Shown here: positions 52,933 to 60,739 of the stretch, piece by piece | Numbering within the stretch: position 1 is the first letter of the stretch | Layout: the number at the start of each line of letters is the position of its first letter | Source of the DNA: Hymenobacter norwichensis DSM 15439 | GTDB lineage: Bacteria; Bacteroidota; Bacteroidia; Cytophagales; Hymenobacteraceae | Length of the DNA: 64,000 bases | Reading direction: 5' to 3' | Assembly (NCBI RefSeq): GCF_000420705.1 | Contig: NZ_ATVL01000007.1 | Span: 682,001 to 746,000 of the forward strand | Position numbers and translations under genes: made by a program | The notes under the pieces: model-generated | Seen by the model: the letters and a program-made list of their open reading frames with translations, nothing else | What the model was told of the DNA's origin: nothing | Databases searched by the model: none

Positions 52933-53252
52933 ATGGAGAATTCATCGCAGATAGGTGATAGTACAACGCATATTGTGCGCTACTACAAAAAAGCCACTTA
53001 TAGCTATTTGGCTCCTTTTGGACTTGTACTGCTGGGTTTTCTGCTAGATTTTTTCTGTTGCTAGCACTACTCACGGTAATGCCTTGCAGCGTTATAGGCC
53101 TGTATTTTTCTTTCAAAGGTTTCAAATCATCTAGCAGGCTGGGCGACTTAGAAAAGAAGGATGTTGGCTACACCAATATTTTACTAGGTATCATTCTTTT
53201 TGTAGTCGGATTGCTTAGTGCTGGATTTGCTTACGTTTGGATAAGCGGTTAG
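52933..53252 (+). pseudogene. Small membrane protein gene split by a -1 frameshift
   Basis: Frame 1 (52933-53064) encodes MENSSQIGDSTTHIVRYYKK, a hydrophobic helix, then stops. Frame 2 (to 53252) continues with a helix ALLTVMPCSVIGLYFSF, the soluble stretch KSSSRLGDLEKKDVGYTN and a last helix IILFVVGLLSAGFAYVWISG. A -1 shift at T TTT TTC (53049-53055) joins them into a sensible protein of about 106 aa with three or four helices, like DUF4190-type small membrane proteins. Either programmed frameshifting, a recent mutation or a base error explains it. No ATG opens frame 2 before 53081. Confidence 0.6.
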
Positions 53253-53273
53253 TGCTCTCCTTTAACCTGCTAC

Positions 53274-53310
53274 GATGCTTCGACTCCGCTCCGCTTCGCT
53301 GAGCATGACC
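53274..53310. repeat. Half copy of palindromic repeat family A
   Basis: GATGCTTCGACTCCGCTCC and CGCTGAGCATGACC correspond to the right arm of copy 2. The left arm and centre are missing. It ends 14 bp before the purE start. Confidence 0.75.
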
Positions 53311-53324
53311 ACTAAATAATTTCG

Positions 53325-53837
53325 ATGAGTACTCCTTCCTCTTCCAATACTATCAAACCCCTAATTGGCGTGGTTATGGGTTCCAGCAGCGACTGGGACA
53401 CCATGCAGCATGCCGTGCAGATTCTCACCCAGTTTGGTGTGGCCCACGAAGCGCGCGTAGTGTCGGCCCACCGCATGCCCGACGACTTGTTTGCCTACGC
53501 CGAACAAGCTGGTCCGCGTGGCTTACAAGCCATCATTGCTGGCGCGGGTGGGGCCGCCCACCTGCCGGGCATGCTGGCGGCCAAAACTACGGTGCCCGTA
53601 CTGGGGGTGCCAGTGGCCAGCCGCCATTTGCAGGGGGTGGATTCGCTGCATAGCATCGTGCAAATGCCCAAAGGAATACCCGTTGCTACGTTTGCTATTG
53701 GCACTGCCGGGGCGGCTAATGCGGCGCTGTTTGCCATCAGCCTGTTGGCTTTGCACGACGCAGACTTGGCTGCAAAGCTACAGGCGTTTCGCGCCGAACA
53801 AACCGAAGCGGCTCGCGCCATGACGTTGCCCCTATGA
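53325..53837 (+). CDS. purE: N5-carboxyaminoimidazole ribonucleotide mutase
   Basis: Converts N5-CAIR to CAIR in purine synthesis. 170 aa, class I Pur[29 protein letters not shown] (with the catalytic His), [17 protein letters not shown] and [20 protein letters not shown]. The stop overlaps the purK start by 4 nt (ATGA), so the two subreactions are translationally coupled. A half palindrome lies just upstream. Confidence 0.97.
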   Translation: MSTPSSSNTIKPLIGVVMGSSSDWDTMQHAVQILTQFGVAHEARVVSAHRMPDDLFAYAEQAGPRGLQAIIAGAGGAAHLPGMLAAKTTVPVLGVPVASRHLQGVDSLHSIVQMPKGIPVATFAIGTAGAANAALFAISLLALHDADLAAKLQAFRAEQTEAARAMTLPL

Positions 53838-55084
53838 GTGCCGATAATCACGTTGCAGCCCTGGCTCCAATTTTTCCAGGTAGTGTGGACGCTGCGGGTC
53901 AGCGGGCCACCTTAGGGGTACTGGGGGGCGGGCAGCTGGGCCGGATGTTTGTGCATGCTGCTCAGCGCCTAGGATACTTCACCGCCGTGCTGGAGCCCGA
54001 CCCGCAAAGCCCCGCCGGGCTGGTGAGTCACCACTACATCCAGACCAACTACGACGACCCGATCGGGCTGGCGGAACTAGCCCAGCTATGCCAAGCTATT
54101 ACCACCGAGTTTGAAAATGTGCCGGCCCAGGCTCTGCAAACCCTAGCGCAAACCCGGCCCGTGGCACCCAGTGCGGCCGTGGTTGGCATTGCCCAAAACC
54201 GCATTGAGGAAAAAGCGCAGTTCGCGGCCTGTGCTGACGTGTCGGGGGTGACCTGCGCGCCTTATGCGGTGATTGAAACGACGGCCCAGTTGCAGGCCGT
54301 GCTGGATGAACAGGCCGATTTGCTTCCCGGCATCCTGAAAACCGCGCGCATGGGCTACGACGGCAAGGGCCAAGTCCGCGTCAAGACTGCCGATGAGCTG
54401 GCTGCCGCCTGGGCGGAGCTGGGTGGTGTGGCCTGCGTGCTGGAAAAGATGTTGCCGCTCACCGCCGAGTGCTCGGTGCTGGTGGCGCGTGGTTGGGACG
54501 GGCAAGTCGTCAGCTTCGCTCCGCAGCGCAATGTGCACGTCGATGGCATTTTGGCCGTGACTCACGCGTATGAAGGCAATATGCCGGTAGCCTTGTCTAC
54601 TAGGGCGCGTGAGGCCGCTGTGGCTATAGCGCAGCATCTTGGCTATGTCGGAGTGCTGTGTGTGGAGTTTTTTGTGGTGGACGATGGCAGTGAGTTCGGT
54701 GGTCTGGTTGTCAACGAAATGGCCCCGCGCCCGCACAACAGCGGCCACTACACCTTGGACGCCTGTGACGCGTCGCAGTTTGACTTGCAGGTGCACGCCA
54801 TGGCCGGCTTGCCCTTACCGCAGCCACGCCAGCATTCCCCGGCCATCATGCTCAACTTGCTGGGCGACGTGTGGTTTGACGCCGATGGTCAATTGCAAGA
54901 ACCGGATTGGTACTCTGTGCTAAGCCTGCCGGGCACGCATCTGCATTTATACGGCAAGATGCAGGCCCGCGCCGGCCGCAAAATGGGCCACCTGACCATC
55001 ACCGGCCTGGATGTCGACAGTATCAAAACCGTGGCGCGCCGCGCCGGTGCTCTGCTCAACTTGCCAGGGTTGGACGCTATATAG
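53834..55084 (+). CDS. purK: N5-carboxyaminoimidazole ribonucleotide synthase
   Basis: ATP-grasp enzyme adding bicarbonate to AIR, supplying PurE. 416 aa, slightly longer than usual because of about 25 N-terminal residues before [19 protein letters not shown]. Other motifs: [36 protein letters not shown] and [18 protein letters not shown]. It is followed by a terminator at 55265. Confidence 0.96.
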   Translation: MSADNHVAALAPIFPGSVDAAGQRATLGVLGGGQLGRMFVHAAQRLGYFTAVLEPDPQSPAGLVSHHYIQTNYDDPIGLAELAQLCQAITTEFENVPAQALQTLAQTRPVAPSAAVVGIAQNRIEEKAQFAACADVSGVTCAPYAVIETTAQLQAVLDEQADLLPGILKTARMGYDGKGQVRVKTADELAAAWAELGGVACVLEKMLPLTAECSVLVARGWDGQVVSFAPQRNVHVDGILAVTHAYEGNMPVALSTRAREAAVAIAQHLGYVGVLCVEFFVVDDGSEFGGLVVNEMAPRPHNSGHYTLDACDASQFDLQVHAMAGLPLPQPRQHSPAIMLNLLGDVWFDADGQLQEPDWYSVLSLPGTHLHLYGKMQARAGRKMGHLTITGLDVDSIKTVARRAGALLNLPGLDAI

Positions 55085-55487
55085 AGGCCCTTGCCTGAAC
55101 GTGACCAAGTCAGCCGAAGGTCTCGTATCTGGACCACATCATTCATTACCTGATGCTCTCTGCTGAGAAAAGAAGTAAGCATCGAGGTAGCTATAGTGAC
55201 TTCAGGCTCCAATAGCTTCTGAGCCTGAACGCCAACAGTTTGATGAGTACTAATTGGGCTTATGAACCCCTATTTGCAAGCTGCAAATAGGGGTTTTGTT
55301 TTGCTGCCAATAACTCTGTTATCACAAATTGGTTTGAGTTCTACTACTAAGGGCTGCAAAAGGCAGGAAGCCTAGCCTTCTGGGTTGTATGCCCAATAGC
55401 TGCTCTGCGGGTAACACCGTTCGGTAGCTCCAACTGAATCCCAGTATCTTGCCGTTTCGATTTCGTTCTGCACCCTGAATCTAATCC
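55085..55487. other. Intergenic region purK-response regulator
   Basis: 403 bp with a clear terminator (55265-55297) ending the pur genes. The remaining 190 bp should hold the response-regulator promoter; no clear element was recognised and no gene is supported. Confidence 0.6.
55265..55297 (+). terminator. Intrinsic terminator downstream of purK
   Basis: AACCCCTATTTGCA (55265-55278) and TGCAAATAGGGGTT (55282-55295) pair perfectly around a 3-base loop, followed by T residues. Confidence 0.88.
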
Positions 55488-56165
55488 ATGAAAATTCTGC
55501 TGGTTGAAGATGAGCCCAAAGTGGCGGCGTTTCTGCACAAAGGCCTTACCGAGCAACAGCACGCCGTAGAGGTAGCCACCGATGGACCCATTGGCTTGCG
55601 AATGGCACTAGCGGGCACCTACGACCTGATTATCCTTGATAACCTGCTGCCCGGCCTAAGTGGCCTCGACGTATGCCGGCAGGTGCGCGCTCAGAACTCC
55701 GCCGTCCCGATTCTGATGCTGACGGCCCTGGGCGAAACGGACGACAAAATCCGAGGGCTCGATGCCGGCGCCGACGATTACTTGGTGAAGCCATTTGCTT
55801 TTCAAGAATTGCTGGCGCGGCTTCGGGCCTTAGTGCGCCGACGGCCCGAAGCTAGCGGTAACGCTGCCGTACTGTTCCTCGCCGACCTTACTCTTGACCC
55901 CGGCAGCAAACGAGTGCAGCGGGCTGGCCAGCCCATTCAGCTAACCGCACGCGAGTTTTCGCTCTTGGAGTACCTGCTACGCCACAAGGGCCGGGTTATT
56001 TCACGGGTGGACATTCTGGAGCACGTCTGGGAAACTAGCTTCGATACGGGTTCCAACGTTATTGACGTGTATATCAACTTCCTGCGTAAGAAAATTGATA
56101 AAGACTTCAACCCCAAGCTAATTCATACGCTGGTGGGGATGGGCTACGTGATGAAGGAAGAATAG
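55488..56165 (+). CDS. OmpR/PhoB-family response regulator
   Basis: 225 aa. The receiver domain (1-115) has Asp8-Glu9, the phosphoacceptor Asp51 in LIILDNLLPG, Thr79 and Lys101 in DYLVKPF. The winged-helix DNA-binding domain (about 128-225) includes LTAREFSLLEYLLRHKGRVISR and ends VGMGYVMKEE. It is followed by its likely partner kinase after 157 bp. Its closest relatives are probably the metal- or envelope-stress regulators (CusR-like), but the signal is not evident. Confidence 0.94.
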   Translation: MKILLVEDEPKVAAFLHKGLTEQQHAVEVATDGPIGLRMALAGTYDLIILDNLLPGLSGLDVCRQVRAQNSAVPILMLTALGETDDKIRGLDAGADDYLVKPFAFQELLARLRALVRRRPEASGNAAVLFLADLTLDPGSKRVQRAGQPIQLTAREFSLLEYLLRHKGRVISRVDILEHVWETSFDTGSNVIDVYINFLRKKIDKDFNPKLIHTLVGMGYVMKEE

Positions 56166-56322
56166 GCCAATGTGTTGCCTGTTGGGGTGGTTGCTAATCA
56201 TGACGACGCTGGCTAGAGAATAGATGTTAGGCACGTTAGCACAAGTATTTCAATGAAATAGGAAGCCCCAATCATTATAGCAAGGCGCATCAACACATCA
56301 CTAATCAGCATCCCAATTCATC

Positions 56323-57723
56323 ATGTCTATTCGCCTGCGTCTGGCTTTGCAGTTTGCTGCTATTCTGGCCGTTACGCTGCTGTTGTTTTCGGTAGTAATC
56401 TACTACTTCACATTCCAGGCCCGCCAGGAGTCGTTTACGGAGAGCTTGTTTGCGCGGGCCCGTATTGTGGCCCACGTCTACCTCGACGGTACCAACCGCG
56501 CCGACGAGGCCAGCCGGGCGTCTTATCGGCGGTACTTGCGGCAGTTCTACCGGACGCTGCCCGAAGAAGAGGTGCGGGTGTACAACGCCGACAATAAAGT
56601 GGTGTTTCGAGAAGGGCAGCTAACGGAAGTGCCCGTGCCTGTGAGCTTACTGACAGCCGTGCGCCAAACCGGCCGGCAGGTCCAGACGCGTAATAGGTTC
56701 TATCAGACGGTAGGGCTACTGTACAAAGATGCTCGCCAAGGCTACTTTGTGGTGGTGGCTTCCTCGGTGGATACTGACACGCGCGATAGGCAGCAGGGTT
56801 TGCGTAATATCCTGATTAGCGGGCTGTTGGTTTCACTGATTATTGTGGGTATTGGCGGATGGTTTTTTGCGAGCCAAGCATTGCAACCTATGCAGAAAGT
56901 GGTGCGGGAAGTGGACAGCATCACGGCTTCTGATTTGCACCGGCGCCTCTCGCAGGCCGATGGATACGACGAAATAGCTCACTTGGCCCAGCGCTTCAAC
57001 CAACTGCTCGACCGGTTGGAAATTGCGTTTGCCGGGCAGCGCACCTTCGTCCGCGACGCTTCGCACGAGTTACGCACCCCACTCACCGTATTGATTGGTG
57101 AGCTGGAAGTGGCCCTGCTCCAGCAGGAGCGCAGCCCCCAGGAATACCGCCGGGTGCTGCAAAGTACCCTCGACGCATCTCGGCTGCTCAAAGACCTCAC
57201 CAACGGCCTACTCCAAATTGCCCGTGCCTCCGACGATCCTTCGCAGGTACCTCTGACCACCTTGCGCCTTGATGAACTGCTACTGCAAGCCCATGAGGAA
57301 TTGCAGCGCCGCCACCCTACGCACCGCGTCGATTTAGAATTTGGCGATGTGCCAGTCCAGGTGAAGCAGCCGTTTGCAGTACGGGGCAACGAGGCGCTGC
57401 TGCTATCGGCTTTCTTGAACGTGCTGGAAAATGCCTGTAAGTTCTCAACGGGCGCCAACATGCCGGTGCTGGCCAGCTTGACCACCACCACCCGGCATGT
57501 GGTACTGGAAGTGCGCGACTACGGCGTAGGCATGACTGAGGCCGACCGCCAGCAGGTATTCGTGCCATTTTTCCGCGCCGAAGCCATCCGGACGGTGCCA
57601 GGCCATGGTATTGGGCTGCCGCTTACGGCCAAAATCATGTCGTTGCACGGCGGAACGGTGCGGGTGGAAAGTCAACTGGGAGAAGGAACGCAAGTACTGC
57701 TGGAGTGGCCCGCTCTGGGTTAA
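56323..57723 (+). CDS. Sensor histidine kinase
   Basis: 466 aa. Two membrane helices (about residues 10-31 and 165-187) enclose a periplasmic sensor domain; a HAMP region follows, then HisKA with RDASHELRTPLTVLIGELE (phospho-His248) and HATPase with NVLENACKFS (N box), VRDYGVGMTEADRQQVF (G1) and GHGIGLPLTAKIMSLHGG (G2). It should phosphorylate the regulator encoded just upstream. Signal unknown. The next gene downstream is a SulP transporter, a possible target. Confidence 0.94.
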   Translation: MSIRLRLALQFAAILAVTLLLFSVVIYYFTFQARQESFTESLFARARIVAHVYLDGTNRADEASRASYRRYLRQFYRTLPEEEVRVYNADNKVVFREGQLTEVPVPVSLLTAVRQTGRQVQTRNRFYQTVGLLYKDARQGYFVVVASSVDTDTRDRQQGLRNILISGLLVSLIIVGIGGWFFASQALQPMQKVVREVDSITASDLHRRLSQADGYDEIAHLAQRFNQLLDRLEIAFAGQRTFVRDASHELRTPLTVLIGELEVALLQQERSPQEYRRVLQSTLDASRLLKDLTNGLLQIARASDDPSQVPLTTLRLDELLLQAHEELQRRHPTHRVDLEFGDVPVQVKQPFAVRGNEALLLSAFLNVLENACKFSTGANMPVLASLTTTTRHVVLEVRDYGVGMTEADRQQVFVPFFRAEAIRTVPGHGIGLPLTAKIMSLHGGTVRVESQLGEGTQVLLEWPALG

Positions 57724-57886
57724 ACTGTGAGGATCAACGGGAGGGTAAGTAGACGCTTATTTTAGAAATTAATCTGCTTTTAATTTCCTTTTAACCAGGT
57801 CTTAATTGCTGACTTATAGACTTGTAAGATATCCACATCGGTAGGCGGTTACTGCCTGACATTGGGGACATCAAACTCGTCTATTT

Positions 57887-59497
57887 ATGCCTGAAATAGT
57901 CAACGTCCCGCTGACCACCAAAGTTGCTGCCGAGGCACCAGCCAAGGTGGGTTACCTGCAACATTTAGGAAAAGATATTCCGGCTGGGCTGGTTACTTTC
58001 CTGGTAGCGTTGCCATTGTGCCTAGGCATTTCACTGGCTTCTGGTACACCGCTGTTGTCAGGCATCATCACCGGCATTGTGGGGGGGGTAATGGTATCCT
58101 GGCTTAGCGGCTCACAACTTAGCGTAAGCGGGCCAGCTGCGGGGCTAACGGCCATTGTTTTGACGGCGCTGCAAACTCTGGGCACTTTTCAGGCGGTACT
58201 GGCGGCCACGGTAATAGCAGGGGCGCTACAGGTGATAATGGGTTTGGTGCGCGCTGGCATCATTGGGCTGTACTTTCCTACGTCGGTTATCCGCGGTATG
58301 CTGGCCGCTATTGGCTTGATTCTCATCCTCAAGCAGATTCCGCATCTGCTGGGGGCTGATACCGACTACTTCGAGGACATGACGTTCTTGCAATTTGACG
58401 GGCAAAACACGTTTTCGGCAGTGGCTGGTGCGTTACGTTCTTTCGGCTGGGGCTCGGCCTTGATTGGGCTGCTATCGTTAGGCGTGCTGCTGTTCTGGGA
58501 AAACGTAGTGCGCAAGCGGGTAGCAGCCTTGCGGATTATTCCGGCAGCGTTGGTTGTGGTGTTATTTTCCATCGGCATCAGCTCCCTGCTCGACGTTACG
58601 GTACCGGGGCTGCGGGTACGGCCCGAGCATTTGGTGCAGCTACCCGTAGTGTCGTCGTGGCAGGATTTGGCGAGCATCTTCACCGCCCCCGACTGGACGG
58701 CCTTCACCCGGCCCGCTACTTACACAGTGGCTTTTACTATTGCTATTGTGGCTTCGTTGGAAAGCTTATTGAGCGTAGAAGCCGTGGATAAGCTTGACCC
58801 CAGGAAGCGCGCTACGCCCACCAACCGGGAGTTAATGGCGCAGGGCACCGGCAACATGGTGAGCGGTTTGCTGGGCGGTCTGCCACTAACGGCGGTTATC
58901 GTACGTAGCTCAGCCAACATCGACGCGGGCGGCCAAACCAAGGTGTCAGCGTTTTTTCACGGCTTGCTACTGTTGGTAAGCTTGCTGTTCCTTGAAACCA
59001 TTCTGAACCGGATTCCCCTATCGGCTCTAGCGGCTGTGCTGCTGGTAGTGGGTTATAAGCTGACCAAGCCCGCCCTGTACCGTACCCAATGGCGGCTGGG
59101 CTGGCAGCAATTTTTGCCGTTCATTGTAACGGTGCTGGCCGTGCTGTTTACCGATCTGCTGAAAGGCGTGACTATTGGGCTAGTAGTGGGCATTTTCTAC
59201 ATTCTGAAAACCCACTACGAGTCGGCGTATTTCCTGCGCTCAGCGCCTGCGCTTCAAGAAGCCGGGGTGTATCACCTCAAACTAAGTGAGCATGTCTCGT
59301 TTCTGAATAAGGCCAGCATCGTGCGCATGCTGGAGCAATTCTCGCCCGGCACCCACGTCATCCTTGATGGCACCGAATCGAAAATGATAGACTACGACGT
59401 GTTAGAAGCCGTGGAGAACTTCCGGCAAACTGCGGAATCCCGCGGTATCAAGCTGGAGCTACGCGGCATCAAACAAGTCGACATGATTAGCCACTAG
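57887..59497 (+). CDS. SulP-family anion transporter with STAS domain
   Basis: 536-aa inner-membrane transporter. The N-terminal core DIPAGLVTFLVALPLCLGIS, LSVSGPAAGLTAIVLTAL, SLESLLSVEAVDKLDPRKR and the C-terminal STAS domain (about 435-536, HVILDGTESKMIDYDVLEAVENF) identify SulP. Substrates in the family include sulfate, bicarbonate and other anions; the sequence does not decide, and no carbonic anhydrase or sulfate gene is adjacent. A 163-bp gap separates it from the kinase; a terminator follows at 59559. Confidence 0.93.
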   Translation: MPEIVNVPLTTKVAAEAPAKVGYLQHLGKDIPAGLVTFLVALPLCLGISLASGTPLLSGIITGIVGGVMVSWLSGSQLSVSGPAAGLTAIVLTALQTLGTFQAVLAATVIAGALQVIMGLVRAGIIGLYFPTSVIRGMLAAIGLILILKQIPHLLGADTDYFEDMTFLQFDGQNTFSAVAGALRSFGWGSALIGLLSLGVLLFWENVVRKRVAALRIIPAALVVVLFSIGISSLLDVTVPGLRVRPEHLVQLPVVSSWQDLASIFTAPDWTAFTRPATYTVAFTIAIVASLESLLSVEAVDKLDPRKRATPTNRELMAQGTGNMVSGLLGGLPLTAVIVRSSANIDAGGQTKVSAFFHGLLLLVSLLFLETILNRIPLSALAAVLLVVGYKLTKPALYRTQWRLGWQQFLPFIVTVLAVLFTDLLKGVTIGLVVGIFYILKTHYESAYFLRSAPALQEAGVYHLKLSEHVSFLNKASIVRMLEQFSPGTHVILDGTESKMIDYDVLEAVENFRQTAESRGIKLELRGIKQVDMISH

Positions 59498-59558
59498 CTG
59501 CCAAGTCAGCAGGGCTCACCCTCTTGCCCCCGGGCAAGTTAATTAGTTAAGTGTGGTT

Positions 59559-59595
59559 AAAACCGCCGTGGCTTCTGGCTGCGGCGGTTTTGCTT
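59559..59595 (+). terminator. Intrinsic terminator after the SulP gene
   Basis: AAAACCGCCG (59559-59568) pairs with CGGCGGTTTT (59582-59591), followed by GCTTTT. It argues against starting the next gene at the GTG 59551. Confidence 0.85.
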
Positions 59596-59679
59596 TTCAG
59601 CGAGGCTGCTACTGTATGGGTTGGGTCACTAAGTACAGTTGAGTTACGTATGAATTTCCAAACACCAACTCACTTAGCC

Positions 59680-60627
59680 ATGCAAGCAGCTTATTTCGAG
59701 CAATACGGCCCCGCCGATGTACTACAATACGGCGAACAACCTACCCCCACGCCCAAAGCCAACCAGATTCTGGTGCGGGTGCGGGCCAGCAGCGTCAACC
59801 CCGTAGACTGGAAAGTCCGCAACGGCGACTTAAAACTTATTACCGGCTTCTCGTTTCCCAAAATTCCGGGCCGCGACGTGGCCGGTGAGGTAGCGGCCGT
59901 AGGAGCCAACGTCACGCGCTTTTCGCCCGGCGACCGGGTGTACGGCATGCCCAACGATGGCGTGGGTGGTGCCAACGCCCAATACGCACTGCTGGCGGAT
60001 TCGGTGGCGGCTTTCATCCCTGAAAAGCTGAGCTTCGAGGAAGCGGGCTCTATTCCGCTGGCTGCCCTTACGGCCCTGCAAGCCCTCCGCGACCATGCCC
60101 AGCTGCTATCCGGCGACCGGGTGCTGATTAATGGTGCATCCGGCGGTGTGGGGTCAATGGCGGTGCAGATTGCCAAAGCTCTGGGCGCTGGCGAAGTAAC
60201 CGGCGTGTGCGGCCCCGACAACCAAGACCTAGTGCGCAGCCTCGGCGCCGACCGGGTGCTCAACCACCAAGAGCACGATTTCACCAAAGACCTGAGCCAC
60301 TATGACATTGTGTTCGATGCCGCTGGTAAAAGCTCGTTTGTAGCCAGCAAAGAAGCGTTGCGCCGCAACGGCCGCTACGTTACCACCACACCCGACCCCG
60401 CTGCAATAGTAGCTGGCAAGGCGGCCGCAGTGTTCAGCACCAAAACGGTACACGCCTTCATGGCCAAGGAAAGCGGCTCGGATTTGGCCCTGATTTCCGC
60501 ATGGCTGCAAGCTGGCACCCTGCGACCTATCATCGATAGAACTTTTCCTCTCCAGGAAATTGCCGAAGCTCATCGCTACAACGAGCAGGGCCACGCCGCC
60601 GGCAAAATCGTGCTGACGGTGGAATAG
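59680..60627 (+). CDS. NADP-dependent quinone oxidoreductase-like (MDR family) protein
   Basis: 315 aa from ATG 59680, starting MQAAYFEQYGPADVLQYGE as is usual; 59650 is an alternative ATG. The GroES-like domain (RVRASSVNPVDWKVRNGD, PGRDVAGEVAAVG) precedes a Rossmann domain with VLINGASGGVGSMAVQIAKALG. The zinc ligands of alcohol dehydrogenases are lacking, so it is of the quinone reductase (QOR / zeta-crystallin) type. Substrate unknown. Convergent with the M1 peptidase gene across a strong terminator. Confidence 0.92.
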   Translation: MQAAYFEQYGPADVLQYGEQPTPTPKANQILVRVRASSVNPVDWKVRNGDLKLITGFSFPKIPGRDVAGEVAAVGANVTRFSPGDRVYGMPNDGVGGANAQYALLADSVAAFIPEKLSFEEAGSIPLAALTALQALRDHAQLLSGDRVLINGASGGVGSMAVQIAKALGAGEVTGVCGPDNQDLVRSLGADRVLNHQEHDFTKDLSHYDIVFDAAGKSSFVASKEALRRNGRYVTTTPDPAAIVAGKAAAVFSTKTVHAFMAKESGSDLALISAWLQAGTLRPIIDRTFPLQEIAEAHRYNEQGHAAGKIVLTVE

Positions 60628-60641
60628 GTCTGGTTGTTCTG

Positions 60642-60691
60642 TGACAGCAAAAAGCCCCTTCCGCTTTGTGCAGAAGGGGCTTTTTGCTGTT
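60642..60691. terminator. Bidirectional terminator
   Basis: AGCAAAAAGCCCCTTC and GAAGGGGCTTTTTGCT form a near-perfect stem with A/T-rich flanks on both sides, between convergent genes. Confidence 0.92.
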
Positions 60692-60739
60692 ATTCAGACA
60701 TTCCACTTAATGCGTGGAATGTTGGAATGCCAAGCGGGC

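Noticed and set aside
59551-59679. Upstream GTG start for the quinone oxidoreductase gene
   Set aside because: It would place the intrinsic terminator at 59559 inside the coding region; ATG 59680 matches family N-termini.
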